The notes beneath the pieces were generated by a model. It ran no database searches and was not told the origin of the DNA. It saw nothing but the letters and a program-made list of their open reading frames with translations. A stretch of DNA of 48,509 bases from Bradyrhizobium sp. GTDB lineage: Bacteria; Pseudomonadota; Alphaproteobacteria; Rhizobiales; Xanthobacteraceae. The stretch is from assembly GCF_028868675.1 (NCBI RefSeq), contig NZ_JAGWUA010000012.1, forward strand, positions 1-48,509, written 5' to 3'. A program made the translations under genes and the position numbers. Of this stretch, positions 17,977-26,186 are shown piece by piece. The first letter of the stretch is position 1. Each line of letters opens with the position of its first letter.

Positions 17977-18600
17977 TCAATCCGGCCGGACCATCTCGAA
18001 CATGTTCTCCGGCTTGATCTCGAAATAATCCCCGCGCCGGCCGGCGCGCACGATCGGGCGCGCCAGGCCCGTCTGGTAGACGCCGTCCTTGATGAAGGCC
18101 TTGTCGATGTGGACGGCAACGACCTCGCCGAGCGTCAGCCAGGCTTCCGCCTCCTTGCCGTCGGCGCCCTTGAGGCGGATGATGTCGGACAGGCGGCATT
18201 CGAACGCGACCGGACTTTCGGCGACGCGCGGCACGTTGACGAGCCGGCAGGGCACGGCGGTGAGGCCAGCGATCTCGAACTCGTCGATCTCCGGCGCGAC
18301 GTGGGCCGCCGTCGCGTTCATCTGCTGGGCCAGATCCATGGTGGCGAGATTCCAGACGAACTCCTTCGTCTGCTTGATGTTCTCCACCGTGTCCTTCCAG
18401 TTCGTGGATGAGAAGCCGATGATCGGCGGGTGATAGCAGAACGCGTTGAAGAAGCTGTAGGGCGCCAGATTGACGTGCCCCTTGGCGTCGCGCGAGGAGA
18501 TCCAGCCGATCGGCCGCGGCGCGATGATGGCGTTGAAGGGGTCGTGCTTGAGGCCGTGGCCCTTGGCGGGCTCGTAATAGTGCAGGTCGTTTTCGGTCAC
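17977..18600 (-). CDS. flavin reductase-like (DIM6/NTAB) FMN-binding protein
   Basis: 207 residues from GTG 18600 (TENDLHYYEPAKGHGLKHDPFNAIIAPRPIGWIS). The split-barrel flavin-binding fold shows as APRPIGWISSRDAKGHVNLAPYSFFNAFCYHPPIIGFSS. The family includes flavin reductases and FMN proteins of uncertain function; the partner oxygenase is not visible. The open frame continues upstream to 18675, but those extra 25 codons are translated from the 18623-18706 repeat (RITLRSIRATKS), so I reject the longer start. The ribosome site before GTG 18600 is weak (GAAAGA). Confidence 0.88.
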   Translation of the reverse strand: MTENDLHYYEPAKGHGLKHDPFNAIIAPRPIGWISSRDAKGHVNLAPYSFFNAFCYHPPIIGFSSTNWKDTVENIKQTKEFVWNLATMDLAQQMNATAAHVAPEIDEFEIAGLTAVPCRLVNVPRVAESPVAFECRLSDIIRLKGADGKEAEAWLTLGEVVAVHIDKAFIKDGVYQTGLARPIVRAGRRGDYFEIKPENMFEMVRPD

Positions 18601-18622
18601 GCTGGAGTCTTTCTTGCTCTTC

Positions 18623-18706
18623 GTAGCCCGGATGGAGCGAAGCGTAATCCGGGAAGCCGCGGAAGGTCGAACCATCCCGGATTACGCTTCGCTCCATCCG
18701 GGCTAC
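18623..18706. repeat. perfect 31-bp inverted repeat (GTAGCCCGGATGGAGCG family)
   Basis: The arm at 18623-18653 is the exact reverse complement of 18676-18706; a 22-base loop separates them. One diverged arm of the same family is at 17923-17955. The element sits between the flavin-reductase and TetR genes and could fold into a very stable RNA hairpin on either strand. Confidence 0.92.
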
Positions 18707-18741
18707 GAGACCTACGCTTATAGGGACAATTCGAACGCGCG

Positions 18742-19341
18742 TCAGGTCCGCGGCAACAGGCCGGCGATGATGAAATCGACCATCTGATCGATCGAGGGGC
18801 CGGGCTTCTTTTCGGCCTGGGCGATCATCTGCGGGTGGAAGTAGCGGATCATCGCCGTGCAGGTGCAGACGGCCGCAAGCGACACGTCCGGCGCCTCGAA
18901 CTCGCCCGAGGCCACGCCCTGGGCGATCACCGCGCCAATGGTCTCGGTCACACGGTGGATATGGGCGACGCAGACCTCCCAGTCCTCCTGCATCGCGATC
19001 TCGACCATCTCGTGCAGCTTGGAATCGCCGACGAAGCGCTCGGTGTTCATGCGGTTGACGGTCGTCAGAAGCGCCCGAAAACGCTCGCGCGCCGTGCCCG
19101 GCAGGGCCACGATCCGCTGCGCCTCAAGCTCGACCTCGCTCATCAGGCCTTGCGCCACGGCCTGATGGATCGCCTTCTTCGACTCGAAGAAGCGATAGAC
19201 GTTGGCCGGGCTCATCCGGAGCTCTTTGGCGATGTCCCCGACCGTGGTCTTCTGGTACCCGATCTGGCGAAACAGCCGCTCGGCCACCTCGAGAATCCGT
19301 TCCCGGGTGTCGCCTTCGATATGATCGGAAACCAGCGCCAT
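18742..19341 (-). CDS. TetR/AcrR-family repressor of the adjacent RND pump
   Basis: 199 residues. The helix-turn-helix is at about 10-55 (TRERILEVAERLFRQIGYQKTTVGDIAKELRMSPANVYRFFESKKAI), typical of TetR. The remainder is helical and ligand-binding, with a C-terminal segment of the TetR_C type (SEVELEAQRIVALPG...). It lies 30 bases downstream of the pump gene on the same strand, so it is the third gene of the efflux operon and probably controls it from the palindromes at 23818-23843. The inducing compound cannot be predicted. Confidence 0.9.
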   Translation of the reverse strand: MALVSDHIEGDTRERILEVAERLFRQIGYQKTTVGDIAKELRMSPANVYRFFESKKAIHQAVAQGLMSEVELEAQRIVALPGTARERFRALLTTVNRMNTERFVGDSKLHEMVEIAMQEDWEVCVAHIHRVTETIGAVIAQGVASGEFEAPDVSLAAVCTCTAMIRYFHPQMIAQAEKKPGPSIDQMVDFIIAGLLPRT

Positions 19342-19371
19342 TGTCAGGACTCGTTACCACGCACTGTTCAT

Positions 19372-22300
19372 TTATTCCGCCGCCTCAGCAAGCGGAAATG
19401 CGAGCTGGGTATCGCTCCCATGCTGCGGTGCACCTTCCCCTTGCGGGGCCGCGCCGGCCTCGTCCAGACTCCTGCGGAACCACAGGGCATAGAGGCCCGG
19501 CAGGTACAATAGCGTCAGGAAGGTCGCGACGAACAACCCGCCCATGATGGTGATCGCCATCGGGCCCCAGAACGCCGAGCGCGATAGCGGGATCATGGCG
19601 AGGATGGCCGCGAGCGCGGTGAGCACCACCGGGCGGGCACGGCGGACGGTCGCCTCCACGATCGCCTCCCGCCGGGTCAGGCCGTGGGCGACGTCGGTCT
19701 CGATCTGGTCGACCAGGATGACCGTGTTGCGCATGATCATGCCGGCGAGCGCGATCAGACCGAGCAGCGCCACGAAGCCGAACGGCGCGTTGGCGACGTT
19801 GAGCCCGAACGAGGCGCCGACGATGCCGAGCGGCGCGGTGAGGAAGACGAGGAACAGGCGCGAAAAACTCTGCAGCTGGACCATCAGGAGCGTCAGCATC
19901 ACCATGACCATCACCGGGAAGAGGACGAAGATCGAGGCATTGCCCTTGGCCGATTCCTCGAACGCGCCGCCCGCCTCGATCCGGTAGGCCGGCTCGAGCC
20001 GGTCGCGGATGCCTTGCAGCTTCGGCGAAATCTGGCTGGTGACGTCGGGCGCCTGCACGCCGTCGACGACGTCCGAGCGCACCGTGATCGCCATGTCGCG
20101 GTTGCGCCGCCACAGGATCGGCTCCTCATGCGAATATTCGATCTTCGCGATCTGCTGCAGCGGCACGGCCACGCCGCCCCGCGAGGTGATGGTGAGGTCG
20201 CCGACATGGGCGAGGTCGAGCCGCTCGGACGGAATGGCGCGGGCGACCACGCCGACCTTCTCGACGCCGTCACGCACGGTGGTCACCTGCGCGCCCGAGA
20301 TCAGCATCGCCAGCGCCTGCGAGACCTCCTGCGGGGTCAGGCCCATGGCACGGGCGCGATCCTGGTCGACGACGAGCTTCAGGTAGGGCGACTGCTCGTT
20401 CCAGTCGAGCTGCACGTCCTTGACGTTCCGGTTCTGCCGCATGACGTCGCGCACCTGGTAGGCGATGTCGCGCACCTTGTTGGCGTCGGGGCCGATCACG
20501 CGAAACTGCACGGGGAAGCCGACCGGCGGGCCGAAATTGAAGCGATCGACGCGCACCCGCGCCTCCGAGAGCGCACCGTCGGCGACCGCATTCTCGATCT
20601 TCGCCTTGATGCGCTCGCGCGCGGCGACGTTCTTGGCGATGATGACGATCTCGGCGAAGGCCTCGTTCGGAAGCTGCGGATTGAGGCCGAGCCAGAAACG
20701 CGGCGAGCCCTGGCCGACATAGGCGGTGTAGGTCGCGATGTCCTTGTCGTCCTTCAGCAGTTCCTCGGCCCGCGTCACCGACTTCTCGGTGACGTTGAAG
20801 GCGGTGCCCTCCGGCAGGCGGAGCTGCAGGAACAGCTCGGGCCGCTCCGACAGCGGGAAGAACTGCTGCTGCACGTGGCCGAAGCCGACGATCGCGGCCA
20901 CGAACACGCCGACGGTCGCCGCCACCACCGTGATGCGGCGGTCGACGCACCACCGCACGACGGCGCGTAGGCCGCGATAGATCCGCGTGTCGTAGACCGC
21001 ATGCGAACCGTGGCTGCGATGCGCCTTCATGTCGGGCAGCAGCTTGACGCCGATATAGGGCGTGAAGATCACCGCCACGAACCAGGACGCCACCAGAGCG
21101 ATCGCCACGATCCAGAAGATGCCGCCGGCATATTCGCCGACCGCGGAATTGGCAAAGCCGATCGGCAGGAAGCCGGCCGCGGTGACCAGCGTGCCGGTCA
21201 GCATCGGGAATGCGGTGGATTCCCAGGCAAAGGACGCGGCGCGGACGCGGTCCCAGCCCTGCTCCATCTTCACCACCATCATCTCGACCGCGATGATGGC
21301 GTCGTCGACGAGCAGGCCGAGCGCGATGATCAGGGCGCCGAGCGTGATGCGGTGCAGATCGAGCGACATCGCATTCATGACGATGAAGACGATGCCGAGC
21401 ACCAGCGGCACCGAGAGCGCGACCACGATGCCGGTACGCCAGCCGAGCGCGAGGAAGGAGACGAACAGCACGATGACGAGCGCCTCCATGAAGGAGTGCA
21501 CGAACTCGCCGACCGCGTGCTCGACCACCTTGGGCTGGTCGGCGATCATTTCGACATCGATGCCCTGCGGCACCGTCTTCATGAACTCGCCCGTCGCCTT
21601 CTCGACGTCCTTGCCGAGCTCGAGGATGTTGGCGCCCTTGGCGGTGACGACGCCGATGCCGATCGCGGGCTTGCCCTCCTGGCGCACCTTGAAGCTCGGC
21701 GGATCGACGAAGCCGTGGGTGACGGTCGCGATGTCGCCGAGGCGGAACACCCGCCCGTTGCTCTCGACCGGCGTCTCGGCGACCGCCTTGGCGCCGTCGA
21801 GCGCGCCGGTGACGCGCAGCGGCACACGCTGCGAGGAGGTCTCGACCGTGCCGGCCGGAGTGACGTTGTTCTGCTTGGCGAGCGAATCGAACAGCGCCTG
21901 CGGCGTGATGCCCAGCGTCGCGAGCTTCGCGTGGCTGAACTCGACGAAGATGCGCTCGTCCTGGGTGCCGTAGAGATCGACCTTGGTGACGCCGGGCACC
22001 TTGAGGAGGCGCTGGCGGAAACCCTCCGCGGTCTTCTTCAACTGCGCGTAGTCGGCGCCGTCGCCGGTCATCATGTAGAGGATGGAATCGACGTCGGAGA
22101 ACTCGTCATTGACGACCGGGCCGAGAATGCCGGAGGGCAACTGGCCCGCGACGTCGTCGAGCTTCTTGCGCAGGAGATAGAACAGATGCGGCACCTCCTT
22201 CGGCGGCGTGGAGTCGCGGAAGGTCACCTGCATCGCCGCAAAGCCGGGCTTCGAGTAGGTCTGCACCTTCTCGAAATAAGGGAGCTCCTGCAGCTTCTTC

Positions 22301-22512
22301 TCGATGGGATCGGCGACCTGGCTCTGCATCTCCTGCGCGGTCGCGCCCGGCCACATCACGGAGACGTTGACCACCTTCACCGTGAAGAACGGATCCTCGG
22401 CGCGGCCGAGCTTCTCATAGGAGAAGAAGCCGGCGACGCCGAGCACGAGCATCAGGAACAGCACCAGCGTCGGATGGCTGACGGCCCAGGCGGACAGGTT
22501 GAAGCGCTTCAT
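19372..22512 (-). CDS. RND-family efflux pump, inner-membrane subunit
   Basis: 1046 residues from ATG 22512 (MKRFNLSAWAVSHPTLVLFLMLVLGVAGFFSY). It has the RND layout: TM1, a large periplasmic loop, TM2-6, a second loop, and TM8-12. The proton-relay motif of TM4 is LGLLVDDAIIAVEMM with both Asp residues. The pattern GRAEDPFFTVKVVNVSVMWPGATAQEMQSQV is common in pumps of the TriC/MexK branch rather than AcrB itself. With the adaptor upstream and an outer-membrane channel not encoded here, it should export amphipathic compounds using the proton gradient. A palindromic repeat (22564-22667) separates it from the adaptor gene. Confidence 0.93.
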   Translation of the reverse strand: MKRFNLSAWAVSHPTLVLFLMLVLGVAGFFSYEKLGRAEDPFFTVKVVNVSVMWPGATAQEMQSQVADPIEKKLQELPYFEKVQTYSKPGFAAMQVTFRDSTPPKEVPHLFYLLRKKLDDVAGQLPSGILGPVVNDEFSDVDSILYMMTGDGADYAQLKKTAEGFRQRLLKVPGVTKVDLYGTQDERIFVEFSHAKLATLGITPQALFDSLAKQNNVTPAGTVETSSQRVPLRVTGALDGAKAVAETPVESNGRVFRLGDIATVTHGFVDPPSFKVRQEGKPAIGIGVVTAKGANILELGKDVEKATGEFMKTVPQGIDVEMIADQPKVVEHAVGEFVHSFMEALVIVLFVSFLALGWRTGIVVALSVPLVLGIVFIVMNAMSLDLHRITLGALIIALGLLVDDAIIAVEMMVVKMEQGWDRVRAASFAWESTAFPMLTGTLVTAAGFLPIGFANSAVGEYAGGIFWIVAIALVASWFVAVIFTPYIGVKLLPDMKAHRSHGSHAVYDTRIYRGLRAVVRWCVDRRITVVAATVGVFVAAIVGFGHVQQQFFPLSERPELFLQLRLPEGTAFNVTEKSVTRAEELLKDDKDIATYTAYVGQGSPRFWLGLNPQLPNEAFAEIVIIAKNVAARERIKAKIENAVADGALSEARVRVDRFNFGPPVGFPVQFRVIGPDANKVRDIAYQVRDVMRQNRNVKDVQLDWNEQSPYLKLVVDQDRARAMGLTPQEVSQALAMLISGAQVTTVRDGVEKVGVVARAIPSERLDLAHVGDLTITSRGGVAVPLQQIAKIEYSHEEPILWRRNRDMAITVRSDVVDGVQAPDVTSQISPKLQGIRDRLEPAYRIEAGGAFEESAKGNASIFVLFPVMVMVMLTLLMVQLQSFSRLFLVFLTAPLGIVGASFGLNVANAPFGFVALLGLIALAGMIMRNTVILVDQIETDVAHGLTRREAIVEATVRRARPVVLTALAAILAMIPLSRSAFWGPMAITIMGGLFVATFLTLLYLPGLYALWFRRSLDEAGAAPQGEGAPQHGSDTQLAFPLAEAAE

Positions 22513-22563
22513 GGCACTCTCTCCGGAAGATCCATTTGCCGCGACCAGTCCCCGTGAGAACCC

Positions 22564-22667
22564 GTCATTGCGAGGAAGCGAAGCGACCCGGGGGGCTGGG
22601 CAGTGCCGGATCGCTTCGCCGCTTCCGCCCTCGCATTCGCGCGGGAAGCGGACATCCTCGCAATGAC
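22564..22667. repeat. palindromic repeat (CATTGCGAG family) inside the RND operon
   Basis: GTCATTGCGAGGA (22564-22576) and TCCTCGCAATGAC (22655-22667) are perfect 13-base arms with further internal pairing (GCGAAGCG/CGCTTCGC). The same ends appear at 7333-7414. The element separates the adaptor and pump genes. Confidence 0.85.
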
Positions 22668-22678
22668 GGAATCGCGAA

Positions 22679-23785
22679 TCAGAAGGACAAGGACGACACG
22701 ATCCGCACCTTCTGGCCGGGATCGAGCTTCTGCACACCGAGGGCGACGATCTTCGCGCCCTCCTCCACGCCGCCTGTGATGACGACGTCATTGCTTTCGT
22801 AGGACTTCACCACGACCGGCTGCAGCGTCACCGCGCCCTTGTCGTCGACGACGTAGAAGGACGGCTTGCCGCCCTCGTTGAACAGCGCCGACAGCGGCAG
22901 CCGCGCGACCCGGGCTGTCGCGGCGTCCGCGAGCGTCAGCGTCGCGGTCATGCCGAGTGAGACCTTGTCGTCGGCCTCCGGCAGCGAGAACTTCGCGAGA
23001 TAGGTGCGCGTGGCGGGATCGGCGGTGGGCGCGATCTCGCGCAGCTTTGCCGCATACTTCCTGTTGGGTTCCGACCAGAGAGTGACGCTGGCCGTACCCG
23101 ACTTGGCGCGTCCGACCAGCGTCTCGGGAACCGCAACGACCGCTTCCTTCTCGGCAAAACGGGCGACGCGGATTGCGCCCTGTCCCGCCGCCACCACCTG
23201 GCCCGGCTCGACCTGGGTCGCGGTCACGACGCCGCGGGCGTCGGCGACGAGCGTCGCATAGGATAACGAATTCTGCGTGAGCTCGACCGAGCGCTCGGCG
23301 CGGTTCAGCCGCGCCCGGGCCTCATCGGCAGCCGCGCGGCTCTGGTCCATCTGGGCATCGGTGGTCCAGCCCTTGGCGCGCAGCTCCTTGGCGCGCTGCT
23401 CGGCGGCGGCGGCCTGCGCCAGCACGCCGGTCGCGGCCGACAACTCGGCCTGGGCCTGCTCGGCTTGCAGCTTCAGGTCGACCTCGTCCAGCGTCGCGAG
23501 CGGCTGGCCGATTTCGACGGTCTGGCCGACCTCGACCAGGCGTCTTGCCACCTTGCCGGCGACGCGGAAGCCGAGATCGCTCTCGATCCGGGGCTTGATG
23601 GTGCCGACGAAGCTGCGCTCCGGCGTTTCAGCCTCGTAATGGGCGGTTGCGACCAGGACCGGCCGGGACGGCTCGGCCTTCTGGGCGACGGTATTGTCGC
23701 ACCCCGCCAGCACCACGGCGATGCCCGCCAGCGCCATGCCTGCCAACAGTCTGGAATAGCTCGACAAAATCCATCGGACCAGCAT
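22679..23785 (-). CDS. RND efflux periplasmic adaptor (membrane-fusion lipoprotein)
   Basis: 368 residues. The N-terminus MLVRWILSSYSRLLAGMALAGIAVVLAGCDN carries a lipobox (VLAGC), so the mature protein is a lipid-anchored periplasmic adaptor. It has the HlyD/AcrA plan: a lipoyl-like half motif (DLGFRVAGKVARRLVEVGQTVEIGQPLATLD), a helical hairpin of about 85-160 rich in Ala/Glu/Gln, then beta-barrel and membrane-proximal domains. AAGGAG stands 8 bases before the ATG. It is the first gene of the operon adaptor-pump-TetR. The putative operator and promoter are at 23818-23860. Confidence 0.92.
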   Translation of the reverse strand: MLVRWILSSYSRLLAGMALAGIAVVLAGCDNTVAQKAEPSRPVLVATAHYEAETPERSFVGTIKPRIESDLGFRVAGKVARRLVEVGQTVEIGQPLATLDEVDLKLQAEQAQAELSAATGVLAQAAAAEQRAKELRAKGWTTDAQMDQSRAAADEARARLNRAERSVELTQNSLSYATLVADARGVVTATQVEPGQVVAAGQGAIRVARFAEKEAVVAVPETLVGRAKSGTASVTLWSEPNRKYAAKLREIAPTADPATRTYLAKFSLPEADDKVSLGMTATLTLADAATARVARLPLSALFNEGGKPSFYVVDDKGAVTLQPVVVKSYESNDVVITGGVEEGAKIVALGVQKLDPGQKVRIVSSLSF

Positions 23786-23817
23786 CGGGATACTCCTTCG
23801 GCTGCTGTGCCAGGGAA

Positions 23818-23843
23818 TGTCGAGTAATTACTGACAAAAGTCA
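23818..23843 (-). promoter_or_regulatory. candidate TetR operator at the RND promoter
   Basis: AGTAATTACT (23823-23832) is a perfect 10-base palindrome flanked by TGTC (23818-23821) and GACA (23833-23836). It overlaps a second inverted repeat TGAC-AAAA-GTCA (23832-23843). A -35-like TTGACG is on the minus strand just upstream. The site is 33-58 bases before the adaptor ATG. Confidence 0.5.
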
Positions 23844-23945
23844 ATAATCGTCAATCATCAGAAGATCGTGAGCGTTAACGGATGGTGGTTTTTCAAAGGG
23901 GTGGAGGGATGCGACTCGGCTCGCCATCTGCATCAACTCGAGATA

Positions 23946-23959
23946 GGTTACATGTAACC
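23946..23959 (+). promoter_or_regulatory. 14-bp palindrome, candidate MazE operator
   Basis: GGTTACATGTAACC is a perfect palindrome 18 bases before the mazE ATG. The position fits autoregulation by the antitoxin or the complex. Confidence 0.6.
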
Positions 23960-23977
23960 AACGATACGGAGGGATGC

Positions 23978-24226
23978 ATGTCCTCTCGTTCCAAGCCCGC
24001 AAAGACGAAGTCTTCGAGGACCAAGCCCTCGCGCGTGAAGGTGCAAGAGCATCGCGATCGCCTGCGTGAGCAGGGGCTCCGGCCGATCCAGATCTGGGTA
24101 CCTGACGTGCGTTCGCCATCCTTCAAGTCGGAAGCGCATCGGCAGTCGCTGGCGGTTGCAACCAGCGCTCAGGAACGCGACGATCAAGCCTTCATCGATG
24201 CCGTCTCCACTTTGAATGACGAATGA
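23978..24226 (+). CDS. mazE: MazE-family antitoxin
   Basis: 82 residues from ATG 23978; CGGAGGG lies at 23967-23973. The basic N-terminus (MSSRSKPAKTKSSRTKPSRVKV) precedes a region typical of alphaproteobacterial antitoxin-MazE-like proteins (HRDRLREQGLRPIQIWVPDVRSPSF, then HRQSLAV). The C-terminal DDQAFIDAVSTLNDE is acidic and would contact the toxin. The stop codon overlaps the mazF start (ATGA). Confidence 0.88.
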   Translation: MSSRSKPAKTKSSRTKPSRVKVQEHRDRLREQGLRPIQIWVPDVRSPSFKSEAHRQSLAVATSAQERDDQAFIDAVSTLNDE

Positions 24227-24576
24227 AGCGCGGCGAGATCTGGACACTCGCTGGCGGCAAAGACTACACCGGAAAGCCGCGTCCCGTGGTCATCGTGCAA
24301 GATGACAGTTTTGACGTCACGAACTCCGTCACCGTCTGCGTCTTCACAACCAACGAGACGGACGCGCCAATGTTTCGCCTGCCGGTCGGGCCGACGGAAC
24401 GCAATGGTTTGCGAGCCCCTTCCCGCCTGATGGTAGACAAGATCAGCACCGTGCCGAAGTCCAAGCTCGGAATACGGGTTGGACGTCTCGATGACGAGGA
24501 TCTGCTGAACCTCAATCGCGCGATTCTGGTCTTTCTTGGGTTGGCGGGTTCGCCAAGAACCGCCGGAAGGGAATAG
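24223..24576 (+). CDS. mazF: MazF/PemK-type mRNA interferase
   Basis: 117 residues, MKRGEIWTLAGGKDYTGKPRPVVIVQDD, the standard MazF opening with the conserved RG-E-IW and KPRPVVIVQ segments. A later conserved patch is SRLMVDKISTVPKSKLG. MazF toxins cut single-stranded RNA at short specific sequences; the sequence preference cannot be read from the protein. It is co-translated with mazE by an ATGA overlap. Base composition is a little more AT-rich than the neighbouring genes, in line with a mobile origin. Confidence 0.92.
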   Translation: MKRGEIWTLAGGKDYTGKPRPVVIVQDDSFDVTNSVTVCVFTTNETDAPMFRLPVGPTERNGLRAPSRLMVDKISTVPKSKLGIRVGRLDDEDLLNLNRAILVFLGLAGSPRTAGRE

Positions 24577-24628
24577 CGAGATGCCATCGCGCATCTCTTC
24601 GTTGCCCTGCCGAAGGTCCTTGTTATGC

Positions 24629-24683
24629 GTCATCCCGGGATCCGAAGGATTCCGGGTCCGCGCTTCGCGCGCCCCCGAATGAC
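24629..24683. repeat. palindromic intergenic repeat (GTCAT ... ATGAC)
   Basis: The ends GTCATCCCGGG and CCCCCGAATGAC enclose GGATCCGAAGGATTCC and the self-complementary CGCGCTTCGCGCG. It lies between mazF and the convergent MFS gene and resembles the shorter copy at 17043-17083. Confidence 0.65.
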
Positions 24684-24697
24684 ACTCTTGGAGCAGG

Positions 24698-26026
24698 CTA
24701 CCTCGCCTCCTCCGCGAACTCGTGCTTGCTCTCGTGGCCGCCGATGAACACGAGGATGCCGGCGATCAGCGGCAGGACGGCGAGGACCAGCAGGCCGGTC
24801 GAGGTCTGGCCGGTCGCCTCCTTGACCCAGCCGATCAGGTACGGTCCGCCGAAGCCCGCGAGGTTGCCGATCGAGTTGATCAGCGCGATCGCGCCGGCAG
24901 CGGCCGTGCCCGAGAGCCAGGCGGTCGGCAGCGTCCAGAACACGCCGAAACAGCAGAACACGCCGATCGCGGCGACCGTCAGCGCTACCATCGTCATGGT
25001 CGGATCGGTCAGGTAGGACGAGACGGCGAGCGCAACCGCGGTGACGAGCAGCGGCGCTCCGACGTGCATCACGCGCTCGCGCGTGGCGTCCGAATGGCGC
25101 GCCCACAGGATCATCGCGATGGTGCCGAACAGATACGGGATCGCGGTGACGAAGCCGGTCTGCGCATTGGTGAGGCCGAACGCCTTGACGATCTGCGGCA
25201 GCCAGAACTGCATGCCATAGAGCGCGCCGACGAAGCCGAAATAGATCAGGCTGAGTGCAATCACCTTCGGCGAGGACAAGGCCTGACCGAGCGTGAGGTG
25301 CTTCACCGCCTGCTTCGCCGCGATTTCGGAATCGAGCCGCGCCTCGAGCCAGGCCTTCTGCTCGGACGTCAGCCAATCCGCCTTCTCCGGCCTGTCCGTG
25401 AGATAGAACCAGGTCACGATGCCGAGCAGCATCGAGGGGATGCCCTCGATGATGAAGAGCCACTGCCAGCCCTTCAGGCCCATCGCGCCGTCGAGCCCGA
25501 GCAGCAACCCCGAGATCGGCGCGCCGATCACCGTCGAGACGGGAACGGCGATGGCAAAGGCGGCGAGGAAGCGCGCGCGGTATTCGGCCGGATACCAGTA
25601 GGTGAGATAGAGGATGATGCCGGGAAAGAAGCCGGCCTCCGCGACGCCGAGCAGGAAGCGCAGGACGTAGAAGCTCCGGACGCCGCCGACCATCGCCATC
25701 AGGGCCGAGATGATGCCCCAGGTCACCATGATGCGCGCGATCCAGCGGCTCGCGCCGAATTTCTCCAGCGCGAGATTGCTCGGCACCTCGAAGATGAAAT
25801 AGCCGATGAAGAAGATGCCGGCGCCCCAGGCGAAGATCAGCGGCGTGAATTTCAGCTCCGCATTCATGGTCAGCGCGGCGAAGCCGAGATTGACGCGGTC
25901 GAGGTAGGAGAAGAAGTAGGCCAGGACCAGGAACGGGATCAGGCGCCAGGAGATGGCGCGGATGGTGGAGGTCTCGATGGCGCTCCTGGCGCTCGCGGGA
26001 CCGGCAAGGGTCGTGGTCTGGCTCAT
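24698..26026 (-). CDS. MFS transporter, anion:cation symporter (ACS) family
   Basis: 442 residues with twelve hydrophobic segments. The ACS signature of TM1-2 is seen in LAYFFSYLDRVNLGFAALTM, and the loop after TM4 in FLLGVAEAGFFPGIILYLTYWYPAEYRARF. The C-terminal half contains a conserved motif LPTAWLSGTAAAGAIALINSIGNLAGFGGPYLIGWVK. Members import organic anions such as tartrate, phthalate, glucarate or 4-hydroxyphenylacetate with protons; the substrate is not evident. It stands alone, with no catabolic gene beside it. Confidence 0.92.
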   Translation of the reverse strand: MSQTTTLAGPASARSAIETSTIRAISWRLIPFLVLAYFFSYLDRVNLGFAALTMNAELKFTPLIFAWGAGIFFIGYFIFEVPSNLALEKFGASRWIARIMVTWGIISALMAMVGGVRSFYVLRFLLGVAEAGFFPGIILYLTYWYPAEYRARFLAAFAIAVPVSTVIGAPISGLLLGLDGAMGLKGWQWLFIIEGIPSMLLGIVTWFYLTDRPEKADWLTSEQKAWLEARLDSEIAAKQAVKHLTLGQALSSPKVIALSLIYFGFVGALYGMQFWLPQIVKAFGLTNAQTGFVTAIPYLFGTIAMILWARHSDATRERVMHVGAPLLVTAVALAVSSYLTDPTMTMVALTVAAIGVFCCFGVFWTLPTAWLSGTAAAGAIALINSIGNLAGFGGPYLIGWVKEATGQTSTGLLVLAVLPLIAGILVFIGGHESKHEFAEEAR

Positions 26027-26186
26027 GGCTTCCCCCGTTTGTTGCTCTTGTGGGTCGAGCCCGCGGTTTCGAGCATCGCGGCAAGAGAGTCAATGGAGCG
26101 AGCAATGCGCGCGATGCAGGTGGGGCCGCAAACGCGGATCGAGACGATCTTCGTTGCCCTGGGAAGGCCAGAGCAACGGCGCCTCT

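Noticed and set aside
18601-18675. Longer start for the flavin reductase
   Set aside because: The extra codons are read from the intergenic palindromic repeat.
21001-22557. Plus-strand open frame opposite the RND pump gene
   Set aside because: Antisense shadow; composition dominated by Asp/His/Arg and no recognisable motif.
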